Of a DNA stretch of 64,000 nt, positions 42,207-50,212 are shown piece by piece (position 1 is the first letter of the stretch; every line of letters begins with the position of its first letter). The position numbers and the translations under genes were made by a program. The stretch comes from Paraflavitalea devenefica. Its GTDB lineage: Bacteria; Bacteroidota; Bacteroidia; Chitinophagales; Chitinophagaceae. Under the pieces are notes generated by a model. That model had not been told where the DNA came from. It worked only from the letters and a program-made list of their open reading frames with translations, and searched no databases. The stretch lies in assembly GCF_011759375.1 (NCBI RefSeq), contig NZ_JAARML010000001.1, forward strand, positions 2,294,001 through 2,358,000. Reading direction: 5' to 3'.

Positions 42207-43256
42207 ATGGAAATAGGACATCTTATACCACATATTGAAGCCCTCATCTTTGCGAGTGACAAGCCACTGACGGCCCTGGAGCTTACCGAGCTTATCAACA
42301 ATGCTTTTGGCTTCATGGAAGATAAGATCGTACTGGATCAGGTGGAATCTGCTTTGGAAGGCATTGTAGAAAAATACAAGTCAGAATTTTATCCCTTTGA
42401 AGTACGGGAAAGCGGCGGTGGCTGGCAGTTCCTTACCAAGAGAGATTACCATAAAACAGTAGCCCAGCTCAACGGTGATAAATTCCTTAAACGGTTATCC
42501 ACTGCGGCGCTGGAAGCACTCTCCATCATAGCCTACAAGCAACCCGTTACAAAAGCGGAGATTGAAGCCATCCGCGGCGTAAGCAGTGACTATGCCATCC
42601 AGAAATTACTGGAAAAAGAGCTCATCGTCATCACTGGCCGCAACGAAAAAATGCCCGGTCACCCCCTGGTATACGGTACTTCCAAGAACTTCATGGATTA
42701 TTTCGGCATCAACACTGCCGAAGACCTGCCCAAGCTCAAGGAAGTATTTGATGAAGCCATGGTCAATGCCACCAATGTAAATGATGCCATTGCCGAACAG
42801 GCCAGCCACGAAGCAGCCGGTAATACGGCAGCGGGCGACCGTACAGATGATGATGCCATCGTGATGGTAGTGGGTGAGAACGGGGAATTGATAGAAGGCG
42901 CAACTGGTCACGGGCACCTCAATGGTGAAGCTGTTGACTTTGTATCCGCCGGGGAAACAAATGAGGAAGAAAGCGGGGAAGAAGGAACAGAAACAACTGC
43001 CGGAGAAGAGCTGATCGTAGAACACATAGTTATAGAAGAAATTGAGGAAGACCCGGGTCCGGACTCTCCTGAAGAGGAGGAGGGCGAAGAAGAAGAAAAC
43101 GGAGAGGATGACGACGAAGAGCTGGAAGGCGAAGACCTGGAAGAAGAAAACGAAAATGGTGATGAGGAAGAAGAGAATGACCTGGAAGAAGAGGAAGACA
43201 ATGAGGGAGAGGATGATGAGGAAGGTGAAGACGACGGTAAAAAAGACAGACGCTGA
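42207..43256 (+). CDS. scpB: SMC-Scp complex subunit ScpB with long acidic tail
   Basis: 349 aa. The first about 170 residues are the paired winged-helix ScpB core (LIPHIEALIFASDKPLTALELTEL ... LEALSIIAYKQPVTKAEIEAIRGVSSDYAIQKLLEKELI ... GHPLVYGTSKNFMDYFGI). Residues about 200-349 are a disordered, highly acidic extension, almost only Glu/Asp/Gly/Asn after residue 250 and ending KKDRR. With ScpA and SMC it acts in chromosome condensation and segregation. ScpB proteins are normally near 200 aa; Bacteroidota versions often carry acidic tails but this one is long. The core assignment is firm; no scpA is in the window. Confidence 0.93.
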   Translation: MEIGHLIPHIEALIFASDKPLTALELTELINNAFGFMEDKIVLDQVESALEGIVEKYKSEFYPFEVRESGGGWQFLTKRDYHKTVAQLNGDKFLKRLSTAALEALSIIAYKQPVTKAEIEAIRGVSSDYAIQKLLEKELIVITGRNEKMPGHPLVYGTSKNFMDYFGINTAEDLPKLKEVFDEAMVNATNVNDAIAEQASHEAAGNTAAGDRTDDDAIVMVVGENGELIEGATGHGHLNGEAVDFVSAGETNEEESGEEGTETTAGEELIVEHIVIEEIEEDPGPDSPEEEEGEEEENGEDDDEELEGEDLEEENENGDEEEENDLEEEEDNEGEDDEEGEDDGKKDRR

Positions 43257-43292
43257 TACCGCCTTTATTTGAGAGATAGTTTTTTGAGATAC

Positions 43293-43326
43293 AAAATGTC
43301 ACAGCATGGGCTGTGACATTTTTTTT
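43293..43326 (+). terminator. Terminator between scpB and lysA
   Basis: Perfect 13-bp stem aaaatgtcacagc (43293-43305) and gctgtgacatttt (43310-43322), ATGG loop, eight T in a row. The right arm is also exactly complementary over 10 nt to the lysA start (43346-43355). Confidence 0.9.
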
Positions 43327-43355
43327 ACCAGTATATTCGCAACCTATGTCACAGC
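43310..43355 (+). promoter_or_regulatory. Possible alternative hairpin: terminator arm versus lysA start
   Basis: gctgtgacat (43310-43319) can pair with atgtcacagc (43346-43355), which includes the lysA ATG. This pairing excludes the terminator stem and would hide the start codon in read-through RNA. Confidence 0.35.
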
Positions 43356-44560
43356 AACTCACTAAAGCATATTTGGCCCAACTGGCAGCCGAATTCGGCA
43401 CCCCCCTTTACGTTTACCACGCAGAAAAGATAAAGGAGCAATACCAGAAACTCACCACTGCTTTCCGTAAAAGTGATACTGTTTTCTTTTATGCCTGTAA
43501 GGCATTGACCAATATTAATATCCTTAAATATATATGTTCACTAGGCGCCAATGTAGACTGCAGTTCTATCAATGAGGCAAAACTGGCCCTGTATGCCGGC
43601 TTCCCGCCGGAGCGTATCCTCTACACCTCCAATGGCATTGCCTTCAGTGAAATTGCGGAGGCGAAAGAGCTCGGCATCATCATCAACATTGACAGCCTTT
43701 CCAACCTCGACAAATTTGGCCAGCAGTACGGCCACTCCTATCCGGTAGGGCTTCGCCTGCGCCCCAATATCATGGCGGGCGGCAACCTCAAAATATCTAC
43801 CGGTCACGATAAAAGTAAATTCGGTATCCCTGTAGATCAGATAGACCAGATACTGGCGATCGTAAAAAAACACAACCTGCGCATCAGCGACCTGCACATT
43901 CATACCGGCAGCGAGATAAAGGACGTAGATGTTTTTGTAAAAGGTATTGAAGTGCTGTTCGACATTGTGCCGCAGTTTAAGGAACTGGAATTTATTGACC
44001 TTGGTGGCGGCTTCAAAGTGCCTTACCAGGACGGCGATGTGGAAACGGATATCAACCTGCTGGCGGAAAAAGTAGGAGCAGCATTCGCCAGTCATCCCAA
44101 TCCCGGCGGAAGGCCTTTACAGGTTTGGTTCGAGCCTGGTAAATTCCTGGTGAGTGAATGTGGTTACTTCGTTACCCAGGTCAATGTAATGAAACAAACC
44201 TCTGCAGCTACCTTCGTCAGTGTAGACAGCGGGTTCAATCACCTCATTCGTCCTATGTTCTATGATGCGTATCATCATATAGAGAACATCAGCAATCCCG
44301 GTAGAGCACCAAAAAAATACTCCGTAGTAGGTAACATCTGCGAAACAGATACGTTCGCCTGGGACCGCACGCTCAATGAAGTGCGGGAAGGTGATTACCT
44401 GGTATTCCGTAATGCCGGCGCCTACGGTTTTGAAATGTCATCCAACTTCAACTCCCGTTATAAGCCTGCTGAAGTGCTGGTGATAGATGGTAAAGCGCAT
44501 CTTATCCGTAAGCGTGATGAATTCAACGATCTCCTGAGGAACCAGGTCCAGGTATTATAA
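43346..44560 (+). CDS. lysA: Diaminopimelate decarboxylase
   Basis: 404 aa from ATG 43346; the upstream in-frame start at 43313 lies in the terminator. Alanine-racemase-like PLP barrel with the Schiff-base Lys52 in FYACKALTNINIL, then HIHTGSEI, FIDLGGGFKVPY, FEPGKFLVSECG, and the C-terminal GNICETDTFAWDR with the active-site Cys-Glu. It makes L-lysine from meso-diaminopimelate, the last step of lysine synthesis. tatattcgc at 43332 resembles a -7 element, which would give a very short or absent leader. Confidence 0.96.
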   Translation: MSQQLTKAYLAQLAAEFGTPLYVYHAEKIKEQYQKLTTAFRKSDTVFFYACKALTNINILKYICSLGANVDCSSINEAKLALYAGFPPERILYTSNGIAFSEIAEAKELGIIINIDSLSNLDKFGQQYGHSYPVGLRLRPNIMAGGNLKISTGHDKSKFGIPVDQIDQILAIVKKHNLRISDLHIHTGSEIKDVDVFVKGIEVLFDIVPQFKELEFIDLGGGFKVPYQDGDVETDINLLAEKVGAAFASHPNPGGRPLQVWFEPGKFLVSECGYFVTQVNVMKQTSAATFVSVDSGFNHLIRPMFYDAYHHIENISNPGRAPKKYSVVGNICETDTFAWDRTLNEVREGDYLVFRNAGAYGFEMSSNFNSRYKPAEVLVIDGKAHLIRKRDEFNDLLRNQVQVL

Positions 44561-44612
44561 TTGGTCATTGAGGATTGGACATTGATCATTGAGTATTGGG
44601 CATTGAACATCT
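44561..44612. repeat. Degenerate CATTGA/ATTGGA tandem
   Basis: After lysA: ggtcattgaggattggac, attgatcattgag, tattgggcattgaacat, all variants of one 8-10 bp unit. Similar words occur at 47838-47880 and 63746-63760. Confidence 0.6.
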
Positions 44613-44629
44613 TCGTCCTTCAAATAAAA

Positions 44630-44670
44630 AACGGGTCTTTACACTACAGTAAAGGCCCGTTCCTGTTTTC
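44630..44670. terminator. Bidirectional terminator between lysA and a minus-strand gene
   Basis: aacgggtctttac (44630-44642) and gtaaaggcccgtt (44649-44661) pair over 13 bp with one wobble, loop actaca, then cctgtttt; A-rich on the other side, so it can serve both convergent genes. Confidence 0.85.
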
Positions 44671-44706
44671 TATATATACTGATCCTTCAGCTTTCAGACT
44701 TCGACC

Positions 44707-45285
44707 TCATCCTATGTACGTATAATCAATACTGATACCTCTCAGTAAGCGTACATCTTTATCACTCGGTTTGCCTGTTCCGTAAACTTCAATAAAGTAC
44801 AGGTACTTATCTTTGATCAGGCCACCTGCATCAAAGTGATCAATGAACTTGGATACAAAATCATCGGGCGGTAAAGTTGCCGGTGGCAGGAAGTCGATCG
44901 TTACTTCCACTTCACCACTGGGGCAATGGTGGTCAATGCTTTTCTTCAGAATAAAGAACTGCATATCTTCAGCGCTGGTGTTCTTATAATATACCGTTAC
45001 TGATTTCATAACAGCATTTACCGGTAAAGGAAGTGCTGCTACCAGGGCAGTGCCCGGAACCAGTGTCTGGCGGCCTTCCTGGAAGTGATCTATAAAGCCC
45101 AGGCTGCTTTCGGCGGGAAAGAAAAAACGGGAATCAACATACAATACATGCGATCCTTTATCTCTTAATATAGGAGCTGGCTTAAGGCCTTTGGGCGAGA
45201 CCTTCAGGGCTTTTTTGGGTGCAGCAGCTTTAGGAGGTGGCCCCTTCTTCACTGCTTTTTTAGAGGTTTTCTTTTTTAGAGCCAT
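44707..45285 (-). CDS. Hypothetical protein with Lys/Pro-rich N-terminus, 192 aa
   Basis: No family recognised. Residues 1-40 are basic low complexity (MALKKKTSKKAVKKGPPP, KALKVSPKGLKP). Residues 45-192 look like a beta-rich globular domain: HVLYVDSRFFFPAESS, MKSVTVYYKNTSAEDMQFFI, EVEVTIDFLPPATLPPDD, YLYFIEVYGTG and RLLRGISIDYTYIG. No signal peptide or membrane helix. The clean start, codon use like its neighbours and a terminator shared with lysA support a real gene. The basic tail could bind nucleic acid or an acidic protein; that is only inference. Confidence 0.7.
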   Translation of the reverse strand: MALKKKTSKKAVKKGPPPKAAAPKKALKVSPKGLKPAPILRDKGSHVLYVDSRFFFPAESSLGFIDHFQEGRQTLVPGTALVAALPLPVNAVMKSVTVYYKNTSAEDMQFFILKKSIDHHCPSGEVEVTIDFLPPATLPPDDFVSKFIDHFDAGGLIKDKYLYFIEVYGTGKPSDKDVRLLRGISIDYTYIG

Positions 45286-45714
45286 GGTACATTTTTTAAG
45301 GTTATTTGGTACAAATGCAGCGGCAAGTTACCTCCTTTGGGGTATGCGTAAAATACCACGATGTGGTAAAAATAGTCGCCAATGCTTGTAGACTTTCACG
45401 TATGCATGGTAAAAACCACTCACTTGTTCTCCATATTCCTCGTTGCCTGGATGCCTTTTTGCCTCGTTGCCTCTTAACCTTTTTCCTTTTTCAAATCCAC
45501 CCCGTCTATTTCTTCGTATATCCTAACATAGCGTATTACGGAATTAATGATCTTTACTGCTGGGTTTTCAAAAGAGCTGCGCGTTTTGTGTAGCTCTTTT
45601 TTATCAACCCTAAGTGCTACCCACTCACCACTACGCACTCACTTATTTATTATTTTCTTCATGTACCTTTTATGATTTCTTGGTACTTTTAAATATAGAA
45701 CCAAAACTTTCCCT
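45286..45714. other. Intergenic region with an orphan terminator
   Basis: 429 bp between divergent genes. It contains two copies of tgcctcgttgcct-like words (near 45436 and 45459, also at 39103), a hairpin terminator at 45570-45602 with no gene in front of it on the plus strand, and tacttttaaatat before the protease gene. The open frame at 45306-45593 shows no protein-like features. Confidence 0.45.
45570..45602 (+). terminator. Orphan terminator hairpin
   Basis: aaaagagct (45570-45578) and agctctttt (45592-45600) pair perfectly over 9 bp with a 13-nt loop and a T6 run (45597-45602). No annotated gene ends here on the plus strand, so a small RNA may. Confidence 0.6.
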
Positions 45715-47316
45715 ATGCCAATACGTATGGTAGATGATCCACAGGATCAACAAGATAGTGGTAATGACAACGATGGCGGTGGTGGTCGTTCCAATTTTCC
45801 CGGTGGCGGCGGTGGTGGCGGATTACTGGGCCTTTTGCCTTTATTACTGGGACTCTTTCGTGGTAAGGGCCTCCTGCTTTTACTGGTTATTGGCGTGGGT
45901 GCTTATTTCCTGTTGGGACGTGGCGGCGGCTGTAACCTCCAGCAGATCGCCCAGCTTGCCACGGGTGGGATACTGGATCCACGCCAGTTTGAAAAGGCGA
46001 GTATCTACGAACCCCTTGCAGAAGACGATACCAAAAATCCTTTGCCGGAAAGTGCCAACCTGCAAAAATTTGCTCCGGCAGTAGGTAATCAGGGACAGCA
46101 GGGTAGCTGTGTGGCCTGGAGTAGTGCTTATGGCGCCCGCACCATTCTTGAGTCAGCCCGCACCAACGAGCCGGCCAATAACCTGCGCTTTAGTCCTGCT
46201 TTCCTCTATAACCAGATTGGCCTGCAGGGATGCCAGGGCTCTTACATCATCCGGGCCATGGAATACATGACCCAGCAGGGCGCTGTCGAATATGATAAAT
46301 TTCCTTATACCGACCAGGATTGTACGACCCCGCCCAGTGAACAGCTAAAACAGGAAGCCGGAAAATATAAAATGCATGGCTTTAACCGCCTTTCCCGTGG
46401 CGACCGTACAGATGTCATTGACACGCGTGCCATCAAGGAAAACCTCTCGCAGGGAGCGCCGGTCGTCATCGGTATGATGGTAGGGCCCAGCTTCATGCAG
46501 CCCATGGCAGGCAGAGACCTGTGGGAACCTGAACCCGGCGATCAGCAGCAAATGGGCTTTGGAGGCCATGCCATGTGTGTGGTAGGCTATGACGACCGTA
46601 AGTATGGGGGCGCTTTCCTGATCATGAATAGCTGGGGACCCGAATGGGGCAACAATGGTTTTGCCTGGGTGCGTTATGGTGATTTCAGAACATATGTGCG
46701 CGAAGCTTACGGACTGGAACCAATGGCCAAAACTGGCGCTGCAGCCAACCAGCCTTTTGAATGTGAAATAGGACTGGTGCCTGTACAGGAAGAGAATGGC
46801 AAAATGGTGCCCAAAGGATACGTACCCCTGCGCCTTGCCGGTAATAATGTTTTTGAGACCACCTCCCCCCTGCAGCCCGGCAGCCGGTTTAAAATAGAAG
46901 TGAAGAATACTACCGAGTGCTACATCTATGTATTTGGCAAGGAAACCGATGGCACCAGCTATACCCTGTTTCCCTATCCCAGCAAAGACGATCCGAAGAA
47001 AACAAAATATGCCCCTTTTTGTGGTATTACCGGGTACAGGCTTTTCCCGAAGGACAAGAGCATGACGCCCGATAGCATCGGTAACCGGGATGTAATGGCC
47101 GTAGTGGTGAGTAAAGAACCATTGGACTGGTATGTCCTCAATGAACAGATCAGCCGTAACCCGCAATCGGATTATGCGACACGGCTGAATACGGCTTTAT
47201 CGGGACGGCTTATCAGGAACGTGCGTTTTGATAATACCAGCAAGGGTACCATGCATTTTAATGCCGGCGGCGAAGAAAACAAAGTGGTAGCCACTATTGT
47301 AGAAATAACCAAATAA
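45715..47316 (+). CDS. Membrane-anchored papain-like (C1) cysteine protease with DUF4384
   Basis: 533 aa. N-terminal Asp/Gln-rich and Gly-rich segment (1-36), hydrophobic stretch 37-68 (likely membrane anchor, LLLLLVIGVGAYFLL), then a papain-fold domain (about 108-340): Q126 in VGNQGQQG, nucleophile C132 in GSCVAWSS, H285 in GGHAMCVVGYDD and N305 in MNSWGPEWG. A DUF4384-like beta-domain follows (about 370-530, YIYVFGKETDGTSYTLFPYPS). No signal peptide proper or prodomain is visible, so activity may be controlled otherwise. The Gly-rich hydrophobic start resembles that of YpfJ-type metallopeptidases. Physiological substrate unknown. Confidence 0.88.
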   Translation: MPIRMVDDPQDQQDSGNDNDGGGGRSNFPGGGGGGGLLGLLPLLLGLFRGKGLLLLLVIGVGAYFLLGRGGGCNLQQIAQLATGGILDPRQFEKASIYEPLAEDDTKNPLPESANLQKFAPAVGNQGQQGSCVAWSSAYGARTILESARTNEPANNLRFSPAFLYNQIGLQGCQGSYIIRAMEYMTQQGAVEYDKFPYTDQDCTTPPSEQLKQEAGKYKMHGFNRLSRGDRTDVIDTRAIKENLSQGAPVVIGMMVGPSFMQPMAGRDLWEPEPGDQQQMGFGGHAMCVVGYDDRKYGGAFLIMNSWGPEWGNNGFAWVRYGDFRTYVREAYGLEPMAKTGAAANQPFECEIGLVPVQEENGKMVPKGYVPLRLAGNNVFETTSPLQPGSRFKIEVKNTTECYIYVFGKETDGTSYTLFPYPSKDDPKKTKYAPFCGITGYRLFPKDKSMTPDSIGNRDVMAVVVSKEPLDWYVLNEQISRNPQSDYATRLNTALSGRLIRNVRFDNTSKGTMHFNAGGEENKVVATIVEITK

Positions 47317-47355
47317 AAAGCCTGCTCACTATTCACCCTCACAACTTTCCATTTG

Positions 47356-47835
47356 ATGTCCGCACAAACATTCATACAGCTCATGAAGCATCCTGTCAAA
47401 AGCAGGATCTTCCTGTTCACTAAACTGCCTGCGGCCTTCTTTTCCGGCGTACGGATATGGGATGTGAGTGAACAGCAATGTATGGTAACTGTACCGTACA
47501 AATGGTTTTCACAAAACCCGTTCCGGTCTACCTACTTTGCCTGTCTGGCCATGGCCGCCGAACTTTCCACTGGTTCGCTGGCCATGCTGCATCTATACAA
47601 GCGAACGCCGGCTGTATCCATGCTCATTGTCAAAATGGAGGCCGTATACGTTAAAAAGGCTACGGGAGTCACTACATTCACCTGTGCCGATGGAATGGCG
47701 TTGAGAGAGGCCATTGAAAAAGCGGTAACCATGGGGCTGCCACAATCTTTTACAGCCCGTGCTTCCGGGGTCAATGAACAGGGCGAATCAGTAGCGGAAT
47801 TTCTGTTTACCTGGTCCTTCAGGGCCCGCAGTTAA
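47356..47835 (+). CDS. DUF4442 (hotdog-fold) protein
   Basis: 159 aa from ATG 47356, one codon inside a longer frame. Sequence (PAAFFSGVRIWDVSEQQCMVTVPYKWFSQNPFRSTYFACLAMAAELSTGSLA in parts) fits the thioesterase-like DUF4442 family, which has the hotdog fold. The Asn/Tyr motif SQNPFRSTYFA is where hotdog proteins hold their active-site loop. Likely acts on acyl-CoA or acyl-ACP in the cytoplasm, but activity is unproven. It follows the protease gene by 39 bp, possibly one transcript. Confidence 0.82.
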   Translation: MSAQTFIQLMKHPVKSRIFLFTKLPAAFFSGVRIWDVSEQQCMVTVPYKWFSQNPFRSTYFACLAMAAELSTGSLAMLHLYKRTPAVSMLIVKMEAVYVKKATGVTTFTCADGMALREAIEKAVTMGLPQSFTARASGVNEQGESVAEFLFTWSFRARS

Positions 47836-47837
47836 TC

Positions 47838-47950
47838 AATTGCAAATTGAACATTGCGCATTTAAAAAACATTGTACATTCAGGGAGTAAGCAATAAAGA
47901 AGTAAAACCGCAGAGAAGAACACGAAACATTAAACACGAAACCCGAAACA
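47838..47950. repeat. Two degenerate repeat tracts before the beta-CASP gene
   Basis: attgaacattgcgcattt and acattgtacatt units at 47838-47880, then cacgaaacattaaacacg, aaacccgaaac at 47921-47950 directly before the next ATG. Same style as the other short-unit repeats. Confidence 0.55.
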
Positions 47951-49354
47951 ATGAAAATTGCCTTCCACGGCGCAGCCCGTACCGTTACCGGTTCAAAACA
48001 CCTCATCTCTTTAACCAATGGTAAAAAATACCTCCTGGATTGTGGTATGTTCCAGGGCATGGGTAAGGAAACCGATGCTTTGAATGGCACCTGGGGATTT
48101 GATCCCAGGGAAGTTACCTGCCTCATACTGTCTCATGCACATATAGACCACAGCGGGTTAATTCCCAAGCTGGTAAAAGATGGTTTCGACGGTAAAATTT
48201 ATTGTACACCCGCTACTACTGAACTATCGGCCATCCTACTCGAAGACTCTGCCGGTATCCAGGAAAATGAAGTGAAATATGTCAACAAAAAAAGGGCTGC
48301 GGAAGGCCGTCCTTACGTAGAGCCGCTGTATAAAAAAGAACATGCACTGGCTGCTATGGATAAATTCGTGGGGGTAGACTATGGCGACTGGTATACCATT
48401 GATGAAAATGTGGAACTGCTGTATACCGATGCAGGACATATCATTGGCAGCGCTGCCGTACACCTGCGCATCAAAGAAAATGATAAAACCACCCGCATCA
48501 CCTTCAGCGGCGATGTAGGCCGCTACCGTGATGTCATCCTGAAATCGCCCGACAACTTCCCGCAAGCTGATTATATCCTGCTCGAATCTACCTATGGCAA
48601 CAGCCTGCATGATGTGCAGCTAACCACGCCCGATCAGCTATTGCAATGGATTGAAAAAACATGCCTGCAGAAAAAAGGTAAACTCATCATGCCGGCCTTC
48701 AGCGTTGGCAGGACCCAGGAGCTACTCTATGCTCTCAATCAGTTGGAACTGGAAGGCCGCCTCCCGGCGCTGGATTATTTTGTAGACAGTCCCCTCAGTG
48801 TGGAAGCCACGGAACTGGTCAAACGCTTCCCTAAATACTTTAATAAACATATCCAGGAAGTATTGCGAAAAGACAACGACCCGTTTGCTTTCACAGGATT
48901 AAAATACATAAAGACGGTAGATGAGTCCAAGCTGCTCAATTACCGTAATGAGCCCTGCGTCATCATCTCTGCCAGTGGTATGGCCGAGGCCGGCAGGGTT
49001 AAGCACCATATCAGCAACAGCATTGAGAACAGCCACAATACCATTCTGCTCACGGGCTATTGCGAGCCCGATTCGCTGGGCGGACGCCTGCTGTCGGGCG
49101 CCAAAGAAGTGGGCATCTTTGGGGTGCGACATGAGGTGAATGCCGAAGTAGGGTCTATCCGCAGTATGAGTGCACATGGTGATTATGAGGACCTCAGCCA
49201 GTTCCTGGCAGGCCAGGATCCGCGGCAGGTAAAGAAACTATTCCTGGTGCACGGTGAATATGAAGTACAAGAGCAATTCAAACAACGATTGATCAGAAAG
49301 GGATTCCTGGATGTAGTGATCCCCGAACGCCATGATGAGATCGGATTGGGATAA
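47951..49354 (+). CDS. Metallo-beta-lactamase/beta-CASP RNA-processing hydrolase
   Basis: 467 aa. MBL motifs: LILSHAHIDHSGLIPKL (HxHxDH), DAGHIIGSAAV and FSGDVGRYRD; beta-CASP motifs include PAFSVGRTQELLYALNQL, SPLSVEATEL, and SASGMAEAGRVKHHI, plus the final VNAEVGSIRSMSAHGDYEDL and LVHGEYE. This is the CPSF73/Ysh1-like bacterial group; members are RNA endo- or exonucleases using two zinc ions, in the cytoplasm. The start codon follows a repeat tract without a clear ribosome binding site. Target RNAs unknown. Confidence 0.92.
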   Translation: MKIAFHGAARTVTGSKHLISLTNGKKYLLDCGMFQGMGKETDALNGTWGFDPREVTCLILSHAHIDHSGLIPKLVKDGFDGKIYCTPATTELSAILLEDSAGIQENEVKYVNKKRAAEGRPYVEPLYKKEHALAAMDKFVGVDYGDWYTIDENVELLYTDAGHIIGSAAVHLRIKENDKTTRITFSGDVGRYRDVILKSPDNFPQADYILLESTYGNSLHDVQLTTPDQLLQWIEKTCLQKKGKLIMPAFSVGRTQELLYALNQLELEGRLPALDYFVDSPLSVEATELVKRFPKYFNKHIQEVLRKDNDPFAFTGLKYIKTVDESKLLNYRNEPCVIISASGMAEAGRVKHHISNSIENSHNTILLTGYCEPDSLGGRLLSGAKEVGIFGVRHEVNAEVGSIRSMSAHGDYEDLSQFLAGQDPRQVKKLFLVHGEYEVQEQFKQRLIRKGFLDVVIPERHDEIGLG

Positions 49355-49359
49355 TAAAA

Positions 49360-49383
49360 AAAGCTGCTTCACGGAGCAGCTTT
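49360..49383 (+). terminator. Terminator after the beta-CASP gene
   Basis: aaagctgct (49360-49368) and agcagcttt (49375-49383) form a perfect 9-bp stem with a 6-nt loop directly after the stop codon. Confidence 0.8.
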
Positions 49384-50212
49384 AAATAAAATACTTTACT
49401 GTGGGTCGTCAAGCGTCTTTACTGATCTGGTATCAGATAAGGGTTTTTGGATATGGAAAATGTCCGGCTATCACAAATATTGGCGGAGGTTTTCCTTCGA
49501 GGAGATTACTATCAATAAAAAATCTTTCAGGGGATGATTGGATCGGTGCGGCGCCGTGATGCCGGCTTGGAGCCCGGTTCAGTTCCGGGGCGTTTATTGA
49601 TAAACAAAGATGCATATTCTTTTTACTTTAACCTATTTTTTTCAGGGAATGGTGGCCAAACGTCGTTTTGGGGCGGAACCTGTAAATAGGAATGGGTATA
49701 AAAAGAAGCAACCGAACCAGGTGGTTCGGCTGTTTCCAAATGAAATCCAGGGTGGGTGAATGGGTAAAGGCTGGAGCGGTTTACCCATTAGTCTTCATAC
49801 TGTACGGACTTCATTTTTTGCTCAACTTAAGAGTGTTTAGAGATAACCGTCGCGATTAATATCTTATATAAACAGAAGTCGTTTTGGTAGTGGTTAGGGG
49901 GATGGCTGAGTGCTGATACAAAGGTGTAAAATCGGGGGCAGGAGGGGAAGTTTTTTAGTCTTTTGAACCCTAAAAGCCGGTGAAGGGCCCAAATTCTTCG
50001 ATAAACGAATAGATAAAATTCTAGTGGTAACTGGGTATAATTGCCTAATAAACTGATAGCCAGGAGGGAAGTACTACATCCATAGTTATTATTTCGAACT
50101 CTGCTATACGTTGTTGTACATCAGTAACTTACATAGCGTGGAAAATCTGCCTGCAATGCAAAGGGAAAATCGAAGCAAAAGCAGCTAATAGCTAAAGCCT
50201 GACAGCTAACTC
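49384..50212. other. Long non-coding intergenic region
   Basis: 829 bp without convincing protein genes between two converging transcripts. Seen in it: hairpin ccgaacca-gg-tggttcgg at 49712-49729; stem agcccgg...ccggggc at 49580-49592 area; G-rich stretches around 49930. The end (50183-50212) is the degenerate tract agcagctaatagctaa, gacagctaac. No tRNA, RNase P, SRP or tmRNA core was recognised. It may be decayed sequence or hold an unknown RNA. Confidence 0.45.

Noticed and set aside
42908..43201. Minus-strand serine-rich open frame
   Set aside because: Shadow of the Glu/Asp codons of the ScpB tail.
45306..45593. 95-codon open frame in the gap before the protease gene
   Set aside because: Composition is not protein-like, it starts almost on the neighbouring gene's start and ends inside the orphan terminator.
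49568..49595. agcccggttcagttccggggc, resembling a tRNA T-arm
   Set aside because: No acceptor stem, anticodon arm or D-arm at the right distance.
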